The position numbers were made by a program, and so were the translations under genes. A model generated the notes under the pieces. The model worked only from the letters and a program-made list of their open reading frames with translations, did no database searches and was not told where the DNA came from. A DNA stretch of 64,000 bases from Phorcus lineatus. Lineage: Eukaryota; Mollusca; Gastropoda; Trochida; Trochidae. The stretch covers positions 5,648,001 through 5,712,000 of the forward strand of contig OV121092.1 of NCBI GenBank assembly GCA_921293015.1. Direction: 5' to 3'. Positions 60,283 through 64,000 of the stretch are shown in pieces (position 1 is the stretch's first letter; the number at the start of each line of letters is the position of its first letter).

Positions 60283-62400
60283 TTCTATAGCGTCTAATAT
60301 CCATCACAAAGGTGCTCATTGACGCTTCACAGTTAAATGGGGGGGGGGGGGGGGGGGCTGGTTCTTTCATAAGTTTATTTTGGGAAATCAAAATGTTCAG
60401 CTTTCTCTTGAAAGTATCCTCGCACTGTATAGAGCGAAGTTCTATGGGGAGATTGTTCCACAAACTGGGGGCTGAGGCGGCAAAGGCTCTATCTCCGAGT
60501 TGACTGCTGGAACTCGGTTGGCATAACATTAATATCTCAGATGATCGAAGATTTCTGACTGGCTGATACAGCTGGATAAGTTCCCTGAGATAACTAAGAC
60601 TTTGTGGATTGTTCATGGCTTTGAATGTTAGGAGAGAGATTTTGTACTCGATTCTGTTTTTCACAGGTAGCCAGTGCAATGCGTCAAGGACAGATGATAT
60701 CCGTTCTATTCGTCTGTGACGCGTGATCAGTCGGGCAGCTGAGTTTTGGACTCTTTGCAGACGTGTAAGGTTTCTTTTCGTTATTCCAAAAAGAAAAGCA
60801 TTACAAAAATCAAGACGGCTTAAGACAAGGGTTTGGACAAGTAATTTAGTAGTTTCAGAGTCTAGAAGATATCGGATCTTGCCGATATTATGAATGACCG
60901 ACACACAGCACTGACATGTTCTTTCATCGACATGGTAGAGTTGAAGATGACACCAAGGTTCCTTGCAGATGATGTCATGATGACGTCACATGTTCCTACC
61001 TTCAGTGATCGAGTTCTATCAATCTTGCAAAGCTGCTGTTGTGCGCCAAGTGTCAAGAACTCAGTTTTCTCTTTGTTCAGTTTAAGGTAATTGCTAGTCA
61101 TCCATTAACGAAGTTCCGTGAGACATGATTCCAAGTTCTCAATTGCCTTATCCAATCCTTATCATCAGCATACAGATGAAAGAAAATTGAATGTTTTTTG
61201 ATAATTGAGCCGAGTGGAAGGATGTAAATACTAAAAACCAGGGGTCCAAGGACTGACCCTTGTGGAACCCCGAACTGTAGAGGCACTTTCGTTGATGTTG
61301 TGCAGGAGATATTGACTGACTGGGTCCGACCTGACAGATAAGACTGTGTCCAAGCCAATGCTACTCCTGTGATACCAAGACGTTCAAGCCTTTGGAATAT
61401 TATGGTGTGGTCTATGGTATCAAATGCTGATGATAGGTCAAGCAGAACAAAGAGAGTGATATGCTTCTTATTTATGGCTGACATTATGTCACTGTGTACT
61501 TGAACTAAAGCTGTCTCGGTGTTGTGATACGGTTTATTGTAGTTGTTCTAGAAGATTATTCATTTTGAGGTGATCAGTTAGTCTATGGGAAACAATTTTC
61601 TCAAGACATTTCGATATAAAGGAGAGATTGGATACAGGCCGGTAGTTGTTAAGGATTTCCTTATCAAGTCCTTGTTTCTTTCAGAAGTGGGGTGACAATG
61701 GCATGTTTGAAAGAATTTGGAACACATCCGATTTCCAATGAAGGATTAATAACATCCAAGATAGGAAGTAGCAAAGATTGACGTGCAGCTTTAGTCATCC
61801 ATGTTGGTATGACATCTAGTGTTGCTTTCTTTGAAGGTGCCGCTTTGATGATGTCATCAATCTCCATTGTTGTTGCTGGTCGCAAAGTCATGTGTTTGCA
61901 ATCTGGTATGATGATATTCCTCTTGCCTTTGACATGCCATCCTGGATTCTATTTCAAATCTGAGTTTTACAATTTTGTCAGAATAAAAGACTGCAAATCT
62001 GTTAGCAAAGTCAAGCTCACTACAGTGAGTTGGTAGAGAATTCACCTTTTCTTTGTTCAGCAGTTTCCCCAACAGTTTATAACAACTTTATAACTTGTTT
62101 TGTTGTTACTGATAGCATCCCTGATATATGTGGCTTTAGCTGTGGCAAGAGAAACATTTAGAGCATTCCTGGCCTGTTTATAAATTTGACAATGAATTTC
62201 AAGTTTTGATAGGCGCCATTTCTTTTCTGCTTTTCTACACAGAATTTTCATTTTTCTGACATCATCACTGTACCAATCTGTGATTGGCCTTATCACAAAT
62301 GATTTCTTTCTAATTGGGGCATTTTTTTTACAGGAATGAGTACATGGTGAACTTTGAGGCACACAAGAAAGCGCGAGATCCCCTTATTAAATCTTTCACC
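60282..62400 (-). pseudogene. broken CR1/L2-type LINE (reverse transcriptase)
   Basis: Read on the minus strand, the fragments occur in proper order. First is the endonuclease-RT linker at 62,362-62,060 (APIRKK..W..KLEIH..Y..ARNALN..AK). RT fingers follow at 61,891-61,664 (KKATLDVIPTWMTK, VPNSFKHAIVTPLLK), then DKEILNNYRPVSNL at about 61,660. The palm at 61,484-61,170 has LDLSSAFDTIDH, GVPQGSVLGP and catalytic FHLYADD. The thumb-proximal part at 61,150-60,862 has LESCLTELR*WM, LKLNKEKTEFL and NLGVIF. The C-terminal region at 60,904-60,300 has SRLDFCN, RLQRVQNSAARLI, LHWLPV and ELRS..FKRKL. Frame changes occur near 60,890, 61,100-61,160, 61,490-61,670, 61,860 and 62,060. About 40 residues are missing after YADD, and a stop interrupts LR*WM. 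The endonuclease is absent, so the copy is 5'-truncated. It is dead. Confidence 0.92.
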
Positions 62401-64000
62401 CCTCTGTAATAACCAGTTGTGTGAAAATATGTGTTTGCTATTTGGTACCTTAAAAGGTATGAAAACATTTTAACGTTAGAGATTAATGATTTGTAGAAAG
62501 TAAACTCTGTACCCTAGCGTGAGTATTTGTTGAAGCCATTGCTATTTGGATAGCTTAACAAGTATTGAGGAATAAAATTAATTTTAAAAAAAATTATTTT
62601 AAATCCAAAATCTAAAGCTAATTTTGCAGGATACATTGTTTTCATGGTTTCTTTTTTTTTTTTAAAATAAATGTATATGATTAATTTTGGGACATTGCAA
62701 AAACCTCGGCGAAATTAATGGTGATATTTTGAACACTCAAGTAACAAGTAACCACGACCACAATGTATATGCTACAACATGTGTTCTATATTTTTGTTTT
62801 TGGGTTTAAAATATGTTTGCCTTATTGTTTACCAGAGATAATGATAGTTGTCTGCTAGCGTTTTCAAATACAAATTTTTTTCACTGATCACTGTTATCAT
62901 ACAATCGATGTCACACATACCAACAAATATAATCCGTTCCTTCTTTTCATAAAAATGAGCTTTGAGAGGAGAAATATGTTTTATACATGCAATTACGTAT
63001 TTATGTTTGTTTTCGTGATGCGCATGATTTTCTTCCTTTATAAAAGAACCAGTCACAAGTTCCATTCAATTCAATTTATTTATTTGAAGTATTTTATAGC
63101 CATAAAATGATCACCTTTTTACCATTTTTCATAATCTCCCCACAAAGAAGGGTTGGTATGAATGGTAGGTAATCGTCTATATAGTTTTAATGATTCTTGA
63201 TACAGTTACTGCATTTTGGTAATGGTTTACTGAGATTCGAATTTTTTTTGTATTTAATCACTGAATCTTGTACTTTACCCTTCACCTTCTGATAAAACGG
63301 ATTTAGTTCAAGGAAAATACAGAAATAAGCACTCACAAAAAATTTGTTCATAACACAAAACATTTAGTCTCCTTGAAGTTAGATGTCTATCATGCCATAC
63401 ATTCCACCATTCACCTGAAGTAAGAGACAATAATAATACAGACATACTGAGGAATTTAATCTATGTATATGGTTCAATCACTTGATAGAAAAATCATTAT
63501 CATCCCATCAAAAAAGAAACATTAACTCAAACAGGCATGACAAAAAAATCGCTATTAACCCCAAAACTATTGGAGTGTTTCCTTTATCTCATAAAAGATA
63601 ATGGAAGAGTTTAATCATGCCAAACTTCACATAAACATAGTAATGATAACACGATATTTTAATAATTAATTGATATTGTCAAATGATTGAACATACTGTA
63701 ATGACTTGAATCTATAATTGATTTTCAAAAAAAGGGGGGGGGGGGAGGGTTCCGGACTTGGATCCGTCCCTGGTCTCGCAACCAGTGCACTTGAAGAAAT
63801 GCAAATCTAATACACCGGGCTTTAAACGAGGAAAGTGAAAGTAGTTGAGCAGAGAAAGTAAGTTTCCAACCATTTGTTCATACGATTATCAATATCGATG
63901 GCAAACACTCTAAGCAAAGCATCTCACAGAATGTAACACATTTTATTGATTTCAAAGTATGAACTTTCATCACAAAAATCATTAATATCAAGACAACGCT
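62401..64000. other. intergenic, no gene seen
   Basis: AT-rich DNA without a supported gene. 63,062-63,090 (TTCAATTCAATTTATTTATTT) looks like the reverse complement of a LINE-type tail (AAATAAATTGAATTGAA). The minus-strand sequence beyond it shows no RT motif. A G-run (GGGGGGGGGGGGA) lies at about 63,735-63,747. Confidence 0.45.

Overview
The window looks like a piece of an animal nuclear genome, most likely a marine invertebrate and probably a mollusc or another lophotrochozoan. The reasons are a low gene density, AT-rich DNA, short exons with GT-AG introns, several large minisatellites, tRNA-derived SINE heads, a CR1/L2-type LINE, MITEs, fibrinogen-related lectin domains of the kind expanded in molluscs, and an intronless serotonin-type receptor whose second intracellular loop is of the protostome type. 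The phylum is inferred from these features, not shown by any single one.

Layout. 1-29,366 is a gene desert with no convincing gene. It holds two inverted copies of a 465-468 bp piggyBac-like MITE (3,984-4,451 and 22,560-23,024), a 39-bp minisatellite (about 6,190-6,765), a tRNA-related SINE head (7,429-7,512), a possible LINE tail near 10 kb, an (AT)n tract, a 24-bp minisatellite in which most units carry a CRE-like TTACGTCA site (about 11,875-12,440), a long foldback palindrome (about 18,188-18,325) and three diverged local duplications. 29,367-30,719 is a complete single-exon aminergic GPCR, best called a 5-HT1-like receptor. 32,505-35,575 is a 45-bp minisatellite of about 68 units. A lone inverted unit with its flank lies about 1 kb further on, and together they suggest a foldback-type element.

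40,544-57,252 is the second locus. It has one signal-peptide plus PAN/apple exon, a roughly 11.3 kb interval that contains a 3.6-kb minisatellite of 56-bp units, and then two tandem four-exon fibrinogen C-terminal (FReD) modules with identical exon lengths and intron phases. No separate N-terminal exon is visible in front of the second module. The PAN donor is phase 1 and both FReD acceptors accept phase 1, so the locus could make PAN-FReD1, PAN-FReD2 or, through an in-frame donor inside the last exon of FReD1, PAN-FReD1-FReD2. This is the most interesting hypothesis in the window.

57,253-64,000 is mostly transposon-derived: a pogo/Tigger-like MITE with TA target duplication, a palindromic MITE, and a broken, 5'-truncated CR1/L2-type LINE on the minus strand (about 60,238-62,400) with an (ATT)n 3' tail. 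Nearly all other open frames in the window are satellite translations or random AT-rich frames.
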